A DNA stretch of 53,271 nt from Chitinophagales bacterium (GTDB taxonomy: Bacteria > Bacteroidota > Bacteroidia > Chitinophagales > Chitinophagaceae). The stretch lies in contig JAAFIK010000031.1 in assembly GCA_013298665.1 (NCBI GenBank), forward strand, positions 1 through 53,271, read 5' to 3'. The translations under genes and the position numbers were made by a program. The notes below the pieces were generated by a model. It ran no database searches and had not been told where the DNA came from. It worked only from the letters and a program-made list of their open reading frames with translations. Within the stretch, counting starts at the first letter, position 1, and every line of letters begins with the position of its first letter. Positions 1 through 8,885 of this stretch are shown one piece after another.

Positions 1-840
1 CTACAAGGCCTTCCCTGGTGGCGGCTCTTTTTGCCATAAGCAGGTTGAAACCTTTGACGGTACAGTTCCGGCACCAATTTATTGCAGGTAGTGAAAGGAA
101 AGGTCCGAAGGTTTGCTGAGCCAACATGTCACCCTTTTTTATGCGAATCAATTTTTACCTCTTCAAATTAGCATCGAGTTCCGTAAGTGTTTACGTGGAA
201 ATAGTAATCAATATTACTTGTGCATAATTTTAGGATTTCTTCCGGTAAATCAACTATTTTCTCAATATTCAGAATACAATTGTTCAAACCCTATCCACCC
301 GTCTCTACAAACCCAGCATGCAACCCGGTTTATGCAGGATTTTTCGCAGGAGGGATTTACTGCATCGGGGTTGCCCGGTGTACCGATGAAGTAAAGCAGC
401 CATGGGCAGCATATTGTACGTTGCCAGTGGATTAATGATACGGTGGTGGAGGGGGAAGGCGATTTATAAAAACACCCTTAAACCCTATTTGGCTCAAAAC
501 CTTAACATATTCGGCTCATTTTTTGTATTTTTAAGCCGATTTTTAATCTTAAAAATGGGTTGGTGAGCCAAAAGTATCAAAACATCATCGGCCGATCGGT
601 TGCTTTTTATTTTCAGCAGATAGTTTGTGCATGTAACCCTTGTTCTGCATGCACCGTAAAATACTCTGGGGATGATTGATGTGTGAAGAGACGGGTTATC
701 CTGTGCAAAGCACCAGTATTATGATACTACTGGCGGCGCCGGAACAGGGCAGTATAGCCCCGCAAAACTCCCGCAGAGCAATACAGCCGTTTTACATACC
801 CGATATGTTGTACGGCTTGTAGTGCAAAATCCGACACAAA
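1..840. other. Left-edge intergenic stretch, no supported gene
   Basis: No convincing coding region is visible. Short open frames on the plus strand (113-394, 220-435) have composition unlike a protein and no promoter. On the minus strand an ATG at 127 opens a frame of about 42 codons that runs off the left edge; it could be the start of a gene, but nothing in it is recognisable. The middle (about 480-560) is rich in A and T. An imperfect hairpin (CCAGTA at 713-718 with TACTGG at 728-733) lies before the 3' end of the minus-strand VOC genes. Confidence 0.4.
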
Positions 841-1233
841 TCAATTCACCGGTGTACAGATTTCAACCAGAAAACCATCGATATCGCGTACATAAGCCAC
901 CACCTGTCCCCAGGGTTTTGTCCTGGGTGCAGCAGCAAGTACCGCACCGGCCTGCAGGGCCTTTTCAACAGCGCCGTTTACATCAGCCGTAGCAAAGGCA
1001 ATCTCAAAACCCGCGGGCTGCTTTGCCGGATCGCTTCTGGTAAAACCATCGGCAAGATTAGTTTCGGCAAGACCATGGCTGGCAAAGGCCAGTGTGGTGG
1101 TGCCGGTAAGCAGCTCGCCATAATCTTCTTCGGGTGTCATAAATTTTATGGTAAGTCCGAATGCTGCTTCGTAAAAAGCAAGCGATTGCCTTACACGATG
1201 CACATATAAAATGGTATAGGCGTATGTAATCAT
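841..1233 (-). CDS. VOC (glyoxalase/bleomycin-resistance fold) protein
   Basis: A 130-residue single-module protein of the vicinal oxygen chelate superfamily. The start, with a tyrosine-rich strand then 'SLAFYEAAFG', and the end 'RDIDGFLVEICTP' with its terminal glutamate strand are typical of glyoxalase-like proteins. The family includes lyases, dioxygenases and drug-binding proteins, so the substrate cannot be named. The ATG overlaps the stop codon of the upstream VOC gene by four bases (ATGA), which implies translational coupling; the two products may work together or as a heterodimer. Probably cytosolic, since no signal peptide is seen. Family assignment is firm, function is not. Confidence 0.88.
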   Translation of the reverse strand: MITYAYTILYVHRVRQSLAFYEAAFGLTIKFMTPEEDYGELLTGTTTLAFASHGLAETNLADGFTRSDPAKQPAGFEIAFATADVNGAVEKALQAGAVLAAAPRTKPWGQVVAYVRDIDGFLVEICTPVN

Positions 1234-1616
1234 GATTGTTGTTTTTTTTGTTTCAACTGAAAAATATTACCCTCGGGGTCTTCCCCATCACAACACCAAT
1301 AGTCCGCACCATCCCATGTGGTTATTGCTTTAAGGGTTACCTGCTGTGCCAGCAGCCTTGTACGGAGTGCAGAAAGGTCTTCCGTCACTTCAAAGACGAG
1401 CTTTGTATTGTTGTCAAATTTAAACGGCGGCGCATTTTCATCCAGGTACGCTGCGCCAATCCGGTGAAGACCAATGTTTGCATGGCCTGCTTTTAGCAGC
1501 AGCCATTGGGAGGGTATTTCTTCAAGTACGTCAAGTTGCAGGATATCCGCATAAAAAGCCTTCAGTTTGTCAACATCCTGTACAAAGATGATCAGTGTGT
1601 CGAAATTCAGTTTCAT
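1230..1616 (-). CDS. VOC family protein, first gene of a two-gene operon
   Basis: A 128-residue VOC-fold protein. It opens with a strand and helix 'FVQDVDKLKAFYADIL' and closes with 'EDPEGNIFQL', the PEGN-x-F-Q ending common in glyoxalase-like proteins of this superfamily. It precedes and overlaps by four bases the second VOC gene, so both are translated from one mRNA. A lysine/glutamine-rich tail (KQKKQQS) ends the protein. The two proteins are only distantly alike, so they are not a recent duplication. Substrate unknown; possible roles are detoxification of small electrophiles or antibiotic binding. Confidence 0.88.
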   Translation of the reverse strand: MKLNFDTLIIFVQDVDKLKAFYADILQLDVLEEIPSQWLLLKAGHANIGLHRIGAAYLDENAPPFKFDNNTKLVFEVTEDLSALRTRLLAQQVTLKAITTWDGADYWCCDGEDPEGNIFQLKQKKQQS

Positions 1617-1968
1617 GTTTTACTGTTTTAAAATATCTACCGGTATCATTTTTATGATGGTTGAAATACCCCGGGAAAAGCACCCATCAATAAAATATTT
1701 TTTACTAAGGATGGCCGGGTAATTTTTTATTCCGGCAACCATCAACGGCGTTTTGTACACCCATGTACACATAAAAATTTTACCGCCCATCCGCTACTCT
1801 TTTGCAGCCCCCATCATCCGGTACCATGACCGGGCTATGAAAGTACGGAATGGCTGTTGTATAAAAATAAATCCGGGGCAATAAATTTGTATTGTATTTG
1901 GTATCGTACGGAGGTGCGGGAACGGCCCTGCACTCATCACGAATAGCTACTATAGATTAACTTGCAGT
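1617..1968. promoter_or_regulatory. Divergent promoter region between the VOC operon and rarA
   Basis: This 352-base gap holds the starts of transcription for two divergent units. For rarA a perfect Bacteroidota -7 element, TAAATTTG, lies at 1882-1889, with a possible TTG of a -33 box at 1857-1859; the predicted leader is about 70 bases. Two copies of TGTACAC occur at 1754-1760 and 1764-1770, ten bases apart, so on the same face of the helix; they could bind a regulator, which is inference only. No open frame worth calling is seen. Confidence 0.5.
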
Positions 1969-3243
1969 ATGCACACATCCACACCACTCGCAGAAAGAAT
2001 GCGGCCGGCAGCATTGGATGCGCTGGCCGGACAGGAACACCTGACCGGAAAGGGCAGCATCCTGCGCACCGCCATTGAAGGGGGCAACATTCCATCAATG
2101 ATACTCTGGGGACCGCCCGGTGTGGGTAAAACCACCATCGCACACATCATTGCACAAACCCTGTCGCTCCCCTGCTACCAGTTGAGCGCCATCAGCAGCG
2201 GGGTAAAAGAAGTGCGGGAAGTGATTGAAAAGGCCAGGGCTACCACTCATGCCATCCTCTTTATAGACGAGATTCACCGGTTCAACAAAGGCCAGCAGGA
2301 CGCCCTGCTCGGTGCGGTAGAAAAAGGCATCATCACCCTTATTGGCGCCACCACCGAAAACCCTTCATTTGAAGTCAACAGTGCATTGCTCAGCCGGTGC
2401 CAGGTATATGTGCTCAAGGCCCTGCCCGAACAGGCACTCGTGGCCCTGCTGCGGGAAGCCATGGCAAAGGATGTACTGCTCAGCACCCTGCCCATCACCC
2501 TTACCGAAACCGATGCCCTGGTAAGGCTCAGCGGCGGAGATGCCCGGAAGTTGCTCAATCTTTTTGAACTCACCATTCTGGCTGGTGGCCATGGCCCCGG
2601 TACGCCCGTCAACATTACCGATGCCCTGGTGATGCAAACAGCGCAGCAGAAAATTGCCCTGTATGATAAACAGGGCGAGCAGCATTATGATATCATTTCG
2701 GCATTTATCAAGAGTATGCGGGGCAGCGATCCTAATGGCGCCGTGTATTGGCTGGCCCGGATGATTGAGGGTGGTGAAGATGTGAAGTTCATCGCCCGCA
2801 GGATGGTGATTTTTGCCAGTGAAGACGTGGGCAATGCCAACCCCAACGGACTGCTGCTGGCCAATGCCTGCTTTGACGCCGTGAATAAAATTGGCTACCC
2901 CGAAGCCCGCATCATCCTCAGCCAGTGTGCCACTTACCTGGCGGCCAGCCCCAAAAGTAATGCCGCCTACGAAGCCATTGGCAAGGCCCTATCCATGGTA
3001 AAACAGACCGGCGACCTGCCTGTACCCCTCCATATCCGCAATGCCCCTACCGCACTCATGAAATCGATGGACTATGGCAAAGACTACCAGTATTCCCACC
3101 TCGGCGAGGGCAATTTCATCACACAGGAATACCTGCCCGAAGCACTCAGTGGCACCACCTTTTATACCCCTGGCAACAACGCCCGCGAAAACGAACTGCG
3201 CCATTTTCTGCGCGAACGCTGGAAAGAGAAGTACGGTTATTAG
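1969..3243 (+). CDS. rarA: Replication-associated recombination protein A (RarA/MgsA), AAA+ ATPase
   Basis: A 424-residue clamp-loader-like AAA+ ATPase that acts at stalled or collapsed replication forks, as known for Escherichia coli RarA/MgsA and yeast Mgs1. The start is 'PLAERMRP', the family's characteristic opening. Walker A GPPGVGKT is at residues 48-55, Walker B and the family-typical DEIH with 'RFNKGQQD' at about 99-110, and the sensor motif 'GATTENPSFEVN' follows. The C-terminal half contains the tetramerisation region ('SAFIKSMRGSDPNGAVYWLA'). Length matches the family. It is transcribed from its own TAnnTTTG promoter and is not obviously in an operon with the ABC transporter downstream. 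Confidence 0.97.
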   Translation: MHTSTPLAERMRPAALDALAGQEHLTGKGSILRTAIEGGNIPSMILWGPPGVGKTTIAHIIAQTLSLPCYQLSAISSGVKEVREVIEKARATTHAILFIDEIHRFNKGQQDALLGAVEKGIITLIGATTENPSFEVNSALLSRCQVYVLKALPEQALVALLREAMAKDVLLSTLPITLTETDALVRLSGGDARKLLNLFELTILAGGHGPGTPVNITDALVMQTAQQKIALYDKQGEQHYDIISAFIKSMRGSDPNGAVYWLARMIEGGEDVKFIARRMVIFASEDVGNANPNGLLLANACFDAVNKIGYPEARIILSQCATYLAASPKSNAAYEAIGKALSMVKQTGDLPVPLHIRNAPTALMKSMDYGKDYQYSHLGEGNFITQEYLPEALSGTTFYTPGNNARENELRHFLRERWKEKYGY

Positions 3244-3391
3244 CCGGGCAGCGGGTAAGAGCGATTGGCAGACGGGTGCAGTGAACCGTCTGCCACCGGA
3301 GTTTTTACCGTTTTTACCCGTAAAACGCCCATGCGTAATGTTTTTGATCCCATTTATGAAAGATTTGGGCGGCAGAATTGTTTTTATGTTC

Positions 3392-3399
3392 TAAGTTTG
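3392..3399 (+). promoter_or_regulatory. -7 promoter element TAAGTTTG of the ABC transporter operon
   Basis: A perfect match to the Bacteroidota consensus TAnnTTTG ends 19 bases before the ATG at 3419, which predicts a leader of about a dozen bases. A TTTG at 3364-3367 is a possible -33 box, though its 24-base spacing is longer than the usual 19-21. Confidence 0.55.
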
Positions 3400-3418
3400 G
3401 CACAAAATAAAAAGGGAC

Positions 3419-4348
3419 ATGAATATCCTCGAACTCCATCATCTTAAGAAGCATTTTGCCACCCAGAAGGCGGTGGACGATATCAGTTTCAATATTGCCC
3501 GGGGCAGTATTTTTGGTTTGCTGGGCCCCAATGGTGCAGGCAAAACCACCCTGTTGCGGATGATTACCGGCATCTTTTACCCCGATAGCGGTGAAATCCT
3601 GTTCAACGGCAAAAGATTTGACGCCATGAACGATGTGGTGGGCATTGGTTATATGCCCGAAGAAAGGGGGCTGTACAAAAAGATGAAGATTGGCGAACAG
3701 GCGCTTTACCTGGCCCGGCTAAAGGGGCTCAGCAAGAGCGAAGCACTCGAAAGAACAAAGGAATGGTTTGTGAAATTTGAAATGCAGAGCTGGTGGAACA
3801 AGAAAGTAGAAGACCTCAGCAAGGGCATGAGCCAGAAACTGCAGTTTGTAACCACGGTGCTGCACCGGCCGAAGCTTGTCATCCTCGACGAACCCTTCAG
3901 CGGTCTCGATCCTGTAAACGCCAACCTGATCAAGGATGAGATTTTTAACCTGTCCAAAACCGGTACCACCATCATCTTCAGTACCCATCGTATGGAGCAG
4001 GTGGAAGAAATTTGCGACCATATTGTACTGGTGAATAAGGGACAAAAGATACTCGATGGCAGTGTAAAGCAGGTTAAAAACGATTTTAAGGAAAACCTGT
4101 ACCGCATCGGTGCGCATGTACTGCCCGAGCACCTGATGACACCCGCTTTTGAGGTGAAAAAGCATAGTGAAGACAATCTGCTGGTTAAGCTGGCCGATGG
4201 CACCAGCACCAACGATCTCCTCCGGCATTTCATCAGCAAGGGGGTGGCTATACAATCGTTCAAAGAAGAATTGCCCTCACTCAACGAAATATTTATCCGT
4301 CTTGTTGAAGGCACTACTGCCGCAAGACAATTTCAATCCATCGCATAA
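3419..4348 (+). CDS. ABC transporter ATP-binding protein, NatA-like
   Basis: A 309-residue ATPase of an ABC-2 type exporter. Walker A GPNGAGKT is at residues 36-43, signature LSKGMSQ at 133-139 (S-K-G-M instead of the usual S-G-G-x, a variant common in NatA-like proteins), Walker B LVILDEP at 153-159 followed by FSGLDPVN, and the H-loop 'FSTHRM' near 190. About 90 residues after the ATPase core form a C-terminal extension typical of the NatA family. It is followed 23 bases later by the permease, so the two form one exporter. The exported compound is unknown; Bacillus NatAB extrudes sodium, but that is not evidence here. Confidence 0.93.
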   Translation: MNILELHHLKKHFATQKAVDDISFNIARGSIFGLLGPNGAGKTTLLRMITGIFYPDSGEILFNGKRFDAMNDVVGIGYMPEERGLYKKMKIGEQALYLARLKGLSKSEALERTKEWFVKFEMQSWWNKKVEDLSKGMSQKLQFVTTVLHRPKLVILDEPFSGLDPVNANLIKDEIFNLSKTGTTIIFSTHRMEQVEEICDHIVLVNKGQKILDGSVKQVKNDFKENLYRIGAHVLPEHLMTPAFEVKKHSEDNLLVKLADGTSTNDLLRHFISKGVAIQSFKEELPSLNEIFIRLVEGTTAARQFQSIA

Positions 4349-4371
4349 ACGCATCCTGTAAATCATAGTAC

Positions 4372-5709
4372 ATGAACAAGATTTCACTGATCATCAAGAG
4401 AGAATACATTACCCGGGTACGCAATAAAACCTTTCTGCTCTCCACTTTCCTGCTGCCAATCATGATGATCCTTTTCATCTTCGGCACTACCTTTTTCGCA
4501 ACGAAGTCGGCCCAGAAACAACAACGCGTTGCCGTAGTCAACGATCCGGGTTTTATGCGCGAACACCTGAAAGGCGATTCAGCAAAAGTGCTTTTCACCT
4601 TCGACGCCACGGTGAACGACAGTAATTTTATTGATAAGGGATACGATGGCGTACTGGTACTGAATAAAGACACCGGCAATAAAAAATTTCTCATATCCTC
4701 GAAGAAAACACTGGGCACATTTGCCATCGGGTATATTGAAGACAAGCTCGATAAAGCATTTGAAAACCGGCAGTTGCAGAATAAGGGCATTAAAATTGCC
4801 GACATCGATTCCATCACCAAAAAGACCAATGGTGCCTCAAGTATACGGAATGTACTCAAGGATGAAAATGGCAAATCGAAGCAGGTCAATGCCTCGCTCA
4901 ATTCTACCATTGGCTTTATATGCGGTATACTGATCTATATTACGATGTTCATCTTTGGCGCCATGGTGATGCGGGGGGTAATGGAGGAAAAAACCAATCG
5001 TATTGCCGAGGTAATTGTGAGCAGCATTAAGCCCTTTCAACTGATGCTGGGCAAGATTATTGGCATTGGTGCCGTTGGTCTTACCCAGTTGCTCCTCTGG
5101 GTAATACTTATTTCCGGGTTGTTTGCCGTTGCACAGCTTTTTGTACCCGCCGATATTATGCAGCAGGTACAACAATTACAGCAACAGCAGAACAGCGGTA
5201 TGATTCCGGGTGCCGGTAGTGCTGCAGCGGTTAGCGATACCGCCAGCAAATTCTTCGAGTTCAGGAACTCTATCCTCGGTATTCCCTGGTTCAGGATCAT
5301 CAGTACATTTATTTTTTACTTCCTCGGTGGCTATCTTTTCTATTCGTCTTTGTTTGCCGCCATTGGCAGTGTGATCAATGAGGATCCGCAGGAAGCACAA
5401 TCGCTGATGCTGCCGATCACCATGCCGATTATATTCGGATTTATCATACTCTCCAGTAATATGACTACGCCCGACAGTCCGGCCATGGTTTGGGGCAGTA
5501 TAATTCCCTTTACTTCACCCATTGTGATGATGGGGCGGATCGCAGGCGGCGTACCCTGGTGGCAATTGTGCCTGTCGATGCTGTTCCTGATTGGTGGTTT
5601 TCTGTTTACCACCTGGATGGCAGGTAAGATTTACCGTACCGGCATCCTGATGTATGGCAAAAAAGCAAGCTGGAAAGAAATGTGGAAATGGGCATTCCGT
5701 AAATCCTGA
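4372..5709 (+). CDS. ABC-2 type transporter permease, NatB-like
   Basis: A 445-residue inner-membrane permease, partner of the preceding ATPase. The cytoplasmic start 'NKISLIIKREYITRVRNKTFL' and first membrane segment (about residues 20-42) are the ABC-2 hallmark. A large extracytoplasmic domain of about 140 residues follows, then a block of membrane segments from about residue 180 to 420. The motif 'MRGVMEEKTNRIAEVIVSSIKPFQLMLGK' region (written here as landmarks MEEKTNRI and SIKPFQLM) is diagnostic of the ABC-2 membrane domain with coupling helix. A Q-rich stretch (QQVQQLQQQQ) lies in a loop near residue 265. Both genes share the promoter ahead of the ATPase. Confidence 0.93.
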   Translation: MNKISLIIKREYITRVRNKTFLLSTFLLPIMMILFIFGTTFFATKSAQKQQRVAVVNDPGFMREHLKGDSAKVLFTFDATVNDSNFIDKGYDGVLVLNKDTGNKKFLISSKKTLGTFAIGYIEDKLDKAFENRQLQNKGIKIADIDSITKKTNGASSIRNVLKDENGKSKQVNASLNSTIGFICGILIYITMFIFGAMVMRGVMEEKTNRIAEVIVSSIKPFQLMLGKIIGIGAVGLTQLLLWVILISGLFAVAQLFVPADIMQQVQQLQQQQNSGMIPGAGSAAAVSDTASKFFEFRNSILGIPWFRIISTFIFYFLGGYLFYSSLFAAIGSVINEDPQEAQSLMLPITMPIIFGFIILSSNMTTPDSPAMVWGSIIPFTSPIVMMGRIAGGVPWWQLCLSMLFLIGGFLFTTWMAGKIYRTGILMYGKKASWKEMWKWAFRKS

Positions 5710-5739
5710 CGGACAGGTAAATACTATAGCATTATTGCG

Positions 5740-5776
5740 AAAGGCTTCACCATCATTGCTACGTGGAGCCTTTTGC
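5740..5776. terminator. Bidirectional hairpin terminator between convergent genes
   Basis: AAAGGCTTCAC (5740-5750) pairs with GTGGAGCCTTT (5763-5773) over 11 positions with one G-T wobble, leaving a 12-base loop. It sits between the stop of the permease and the stop of the convergent response regulator, and the A-rich/T-rich ends of the stem suit termination in both directions. Confidence 0.65.
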
Positions 5777-5780
5777 ATAT

Positions 5781-6440
5781 TCAGAAACCAACCAGCCCAT
5801 GTTTGATGGCATATACCGCCAGGCCAACGCGGCTGCTGATGTGCAGCTTTTTAAACAACTGGTCGCGCATAGCATCAATCACCCTGGGAGTGATGCACAA
5901 CTTATCCGCAATTTGTTTGTAGGTCAGTTCAGAACTTGCCAATTTCAGGAAGGTTATTTCTTCATCGCTGAACTGTACCCCCTGTATACGGAAATGGTCG
6001 CGTTTGCCTTTGAGCAGCAGGCGTGCCATGCGTCCGGCCGTATCGTTGCCAAAGTAATGCCCCTGCTTCATGACTGTATTGATGGCCAGTACAAGTTCAG
6101 AAGGCTCAGCATTTTTCTTGACAACGCCCCTTATGCCTGCATTGAGTAGCCTTACCAGTACCACATCTGTATCGTACATGGTAAGGATGAGGACTTTGAC
6201 GCGTGGGCAATGCTGCCGTATCCACAGGGCGGTATCAAAGCCATCCATCACGGGCATACGCATATCCAGCAGCAGGATATCGGGGATCGTGCCGCTTTTA
6301 ATTTTCCTGACGACTTCCTCACCATTGTGAGCGGTGTACATCACCTGGTAGTCATCAAATTCATTCAGCATTTTTTTCAGGGCATCCAGAAAAATCGGGT
6401 GGTCGTCTGCAAGTGCGATTTGTATTTTTGGGGTGGGCAT
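5781..6440 (-). CDS. Response regulator, NarL/LuxR family, orphan
   Basis: A 219-residue two-domain transcription regulator. The receiver domain (about 1-125) has the acidic pair 'ADDHP' at 11-15, phosphoacceptor D59 in 'ILLLDMRMPVMDG', the T/S position in 'ILTMYD', and the conserved lysine in 'GVVKKNAEP'. The C-terminal LuxR-type helix-turn-helix is around 'SSELTYKQIADKLCITPRVID'. No histidine kinase lies next to it, so it is an orphan in this window. Such regulators in this phylum are often paired with 7TM or tetratricopeptide histidine kinases encoded elsewhere. A -7 like TATCTTTT on the minus strand lies at 6462-6469, consistent with a leader of about 20 bases. Confidence 0.93.
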   Translation of the reverse strand: MPTPKIQIALADDHPIFLDALKKMLNEFDDYQVMYTAHNGEEVVRKIKSGTIPDILLLDMRMPVMDGFDTALWIRQHCPRVKVLILTMYDTDVVLVRLLNAGIRGVVKKNAEPSELVLAINTVMKQGHYFGNDTAGRMARLLLKGKRDHFRIQGVQFSDEEITFLKLASSELTYKQIADKLCITPRVIDAMRDQLFKKLHISSRVGLAVYAIKHGLVGF

Positions 6441-6613
6441 AGTTTGAGTTTTGTATTTCGTAAAAGATAATACTCTAGTATAGTTAATAGTCCATTTCTA
6501 AAAATCATTCCCTCTTCACTAAACACTCGAAATGAACGAGTTTATAGAAGTATATTAATCATCACTTCATAAATCATCTAAAAATGACACGAATAATTAT
6601 TCAGGTCAGAGTA

Positions 6614-7318
6614 TTACTCATTAAACTTCTTAAATAAAGAATCCAATTTTACTGGCTTCAAGATTGGATAATTCTGGCACTCAACTTCATTTACAGGTAC
6701 ATTACTAAATTTCAGAGGAATATAATTTTGAATAATCACCTTCTTCATCTTAGCATAGTAATTGAGATCACTTATTGCGTCAAATATTAAACTTACATTT
6801 AGATATGAGACATAGCCGTTCCCACTTATGGAAGTGGGTAGAAAACTAGCGATTCTATAAATAGAATCTCGCTTGTAAGGCTTGTTAGACAACTCATTTA
6901 TTACATAACCATTATGATCAAGCAATACAGTTTTACTTATTTTACGCTCTTTACTGGAGAATCTCCATATTGTATTAAGTGGCAAAGTAAAAGTATCTCT
7001 AAATCTATATGCATCGCATTCGACTTTTACGTAGCGTAGGTTCTTCTTCTTAAGCTCTATAATATAAAATGAATGCTTAGTAGTATCCTTATATGGGATC
7101 TTAGCATACAAAACTGTATCATCCATCCTGTGAATGCAAACTTGATCAAAATTTAAAGATTTAATTTCTGATCTCGCCACATCATTACTTAAGAGTTTTT
7201 TAATATGTCTCAAACGTTTATCTATACCATCATGGGATATTTCACAATAGGGCTTCAGATTGGGATAGGAGTATTCACCAATCGAAAAAAATAACAGAAA
7301 TAAATATATCGACTTCAT
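6614..7318 (-). CDS. Secreted protein of unknown function in an AT-rich island
   Basis: A 234-residue protein starting with a hydrophobic stretch 'SIYLFLLFFSIGEYSYP', a probable signal peptide, followed by a mature part rich in Lys, Tyr and Asn. No family is recognised. The gene is strikingly AT-rich: one 60-base line (7081-7140) has 21 G/C, against 29 in the line at 8401. It lies downstream of, and on the same strand as, the lipoprotein gene at 7578-8885, separated by 259 AT-rich bases. Its position after a gene with a papain-like domain suggests a possible antagonist or partner, but the protein shows no immunity-family motif and this is inference. Its AT-rich codon use fits horizontal acquisition. 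Confidence 0.7.
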   Translation of the reverse strand: MKSIYLFLLFFSIGEYSYPNLKPYCEISHDGIDKRLRHIKKLLSNDVARSEIKSLNFDQVCIHRMDDTVLYAKIPYKDTTKHSFYIIELKKKNLRYVKVECDAYRFRDTFTLPLNTIWRFSSKERKISKTVLLDHNGYVINELSNKPYKRDSIYRIASFLPTSISGNGYVSYLNVSLIFDAISDLNYYAKMKKVIIQNYIPLKFSNVPVNEVECQNYPILKPVKLDSLFKKFNE

Positions 7319-7577
7319 AATAATAGTGTTAAATAATTAAATGAATCAATGCTTCGGCTTTCATAAAAGAATACAATTAGTACTAAATTATCAAAAAGGG
7401 AATAAGACAAAAATATGTACGCTCAAAAAATGGATTCGAAACAATAATTCTGACAAATTTAATCTAATGAGCAATACACAAATTTAAAAACCAGTAAGGA
7501 TAACGCTTAGTTACAAGCAACCTTAAAACTAAATTTTATCCTTACTAGCTATTCACTAATTCTGATACTATTTAATT

Positions 7578-8885
7578 TCACAAACACTCTCCCTGAGATT
7601 CGTCAGAGTGCATACTGTGTGTTTGATTAATAATAATATTCGGTGCGTCCGGTGAATTTGAATCCTTCTTTTGCTTCAAGTTAAGAAACAAAGTCTGTGG
7701 CGCATTGTTTACTAAAATAGTGAAGGGCGTATTTAGAATAGGATTTATTCCTGTTACCAAATACTTTTGTAATAAAATTTGATTATTACTATCTCTAGCC
7801 AAGTTAAAAAGATTTAATGCAAAATCAGTACAATTATTATTCTCAAGATTATACGGCAAGCTAGCGTAATAGACCGCGTTAGCTCTTATTGAGTTAAATT
7901 CAAATTGAGTCATCGGTATCTTAATTTGTGCATTAATTTCATGTTCTCCATCATCGACAATTTTACTGGGTACATTACCAAAACCGATTTCGTTAGGGTA
8001 AAATCCAAAACTCTGACTAACAGCAATATTTCCGTTTCGTTTCGTAATTGTGATAAAAGCGTGTCCCGGACTTCCTAGAAAATTAATCACTGCGCCCGGA
8101 ATGCTATTAATTGGCACATCGCTATTTAAACTAATCTCATAAGTTGTCCCAGGAAAAGCAGGAATATTATCAAAACAGTTGAAAAGTTTTTCTATAGAAA
8201 CTCCTGGAGCGGATAGCAAGTCATGATACTCTGCATCAATAATCTCTCCACTCACCCCTCCATTATGATCATCATGCTCCAGATCTGCATTGAGATAGCT
8301 CACTACCGGCTGTACAGGGGTAGGGTTGCTCCCCCACCCACCGGTTTGGTTTACCCAGTAGTAAACCCCGCCATTGATAAAAACCACACCGGGCGGAAAA
8401 GCATAGAAATGTATCGACAAATTTGTTTCGTCCTGCCCCTCTGGCCGGCTGTCTTTTACCAGTTTACCCCGGTTGAAATCCCGCAGCCGTTGTGTCTGGT
8501 TGTCTTTTACCGTCATTACCTGCTGCGCCGTACCATCAAGCGATTCGTAGGTAATGGAGCCATTGAACAGACCCGGACGGGTTTGCCCGCCCTCTATGTA
8601 CTGAAAGCGGCATTCCCAACCCGCATCCTGCTGCAGGGCGATGAGGCGGCGGCTGTACGCACTGTCGCGTGTACACAAAATACTGAAACCAACCATACGG
8701 CCTTCTTTTTTAATGGGTACCGCATCTGCCCACCGGATACTGTTGTACCGGTTGAGCGTGCTGTGCCCCAGCACATAAGTTTTGAGCTGGCTAAGGAGGG
8801 TATCATGGCCGGCCGTGGCGGCAGGGTTTTCCTTTCTGCACGAAAAAAGGATGAACAAAAATAAGATCGAAATTACGTGTTTCAT
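7578..8885 (-). CDS. Lipoprotein with predicted permuted papain-like (NlpC/P60-, LRAT-type) C-terminal domain
   Basis: A 435-residue protein. Residues 1-16 form a lipoprotein signal (ILFLFILFSC, lipid cysteine C16). Residues about 20-185 are a beta-rich domain I cannot assign, ending in a Gly/Pro linker (GGWGSNPTP). The C-terminal half has 'GSPGHAFITI' (H275), then 'SQSFGFYPNE', and 'YNLENNNCTDFALN' (C352). A histidine strand followed by N-C at a helix start is the order seen in circularly permuted papain-like folds (LRAT, PPPDE, DUF4105 types), so a peptidase, amidase or acyltransferase is predicted with H275 and C352 as the dyad. The DNA changes from about 48% G+C before residue 200 to as low as 25% in sampled lines after it. 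Location: lipid-anchored in the envelope. Confidence 0.75.
   Translation of the reverse strand: MKHVISILFLFILFSCRKENPAATAGHDTLLSQLKTYVLGHSTLNRYNSIRWADAVPIKKEGRMVGFSILCTRDSAYSRRLIALQQDAGWECRFQYIEGGQTRPGLFNGSITYESLDGTAQQVMTVKDNQTQRLRDFNRGKLVKDSRPEGQDETNLSIHFYAFPPGVVFINGGVYYWVNQTGGWGSNPTPVQPVVSYLNADLEHDDHNGGVSGEIIDAEYHDLLSAPGVSIEKLFNCFDNIPAFPGTTYEISLNSDVPINSIPGAVINFLGSPGHAFITITKRNGNIAVSQSFGFYPNEIGFGNVPSKIVDDGEHEINAQIKIPMTQFEFNSIRANAVYYASLPYNLENNNCTDFALNLFNLARDSNNQILLQKYLVTGINPILNTPFTILVNNAPQTLFLNLKQKKDSNSPDAPNIIINQTHSMHSDESQGECL

Noticed and set aside
113..435. Two overlapping plus-strand frames of 71-93 codons near the left edge
   Set aside because: No promoter, no recognisable domain, and the two frames overlap each other; composition is that of non-coding DNA.
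3419..5709. Calling the exporter a sodium pump (NatAB)
   Set aside because: The ATPase and permease resemble NatA and NatB, but substrate cannot be read from sequence in this family.
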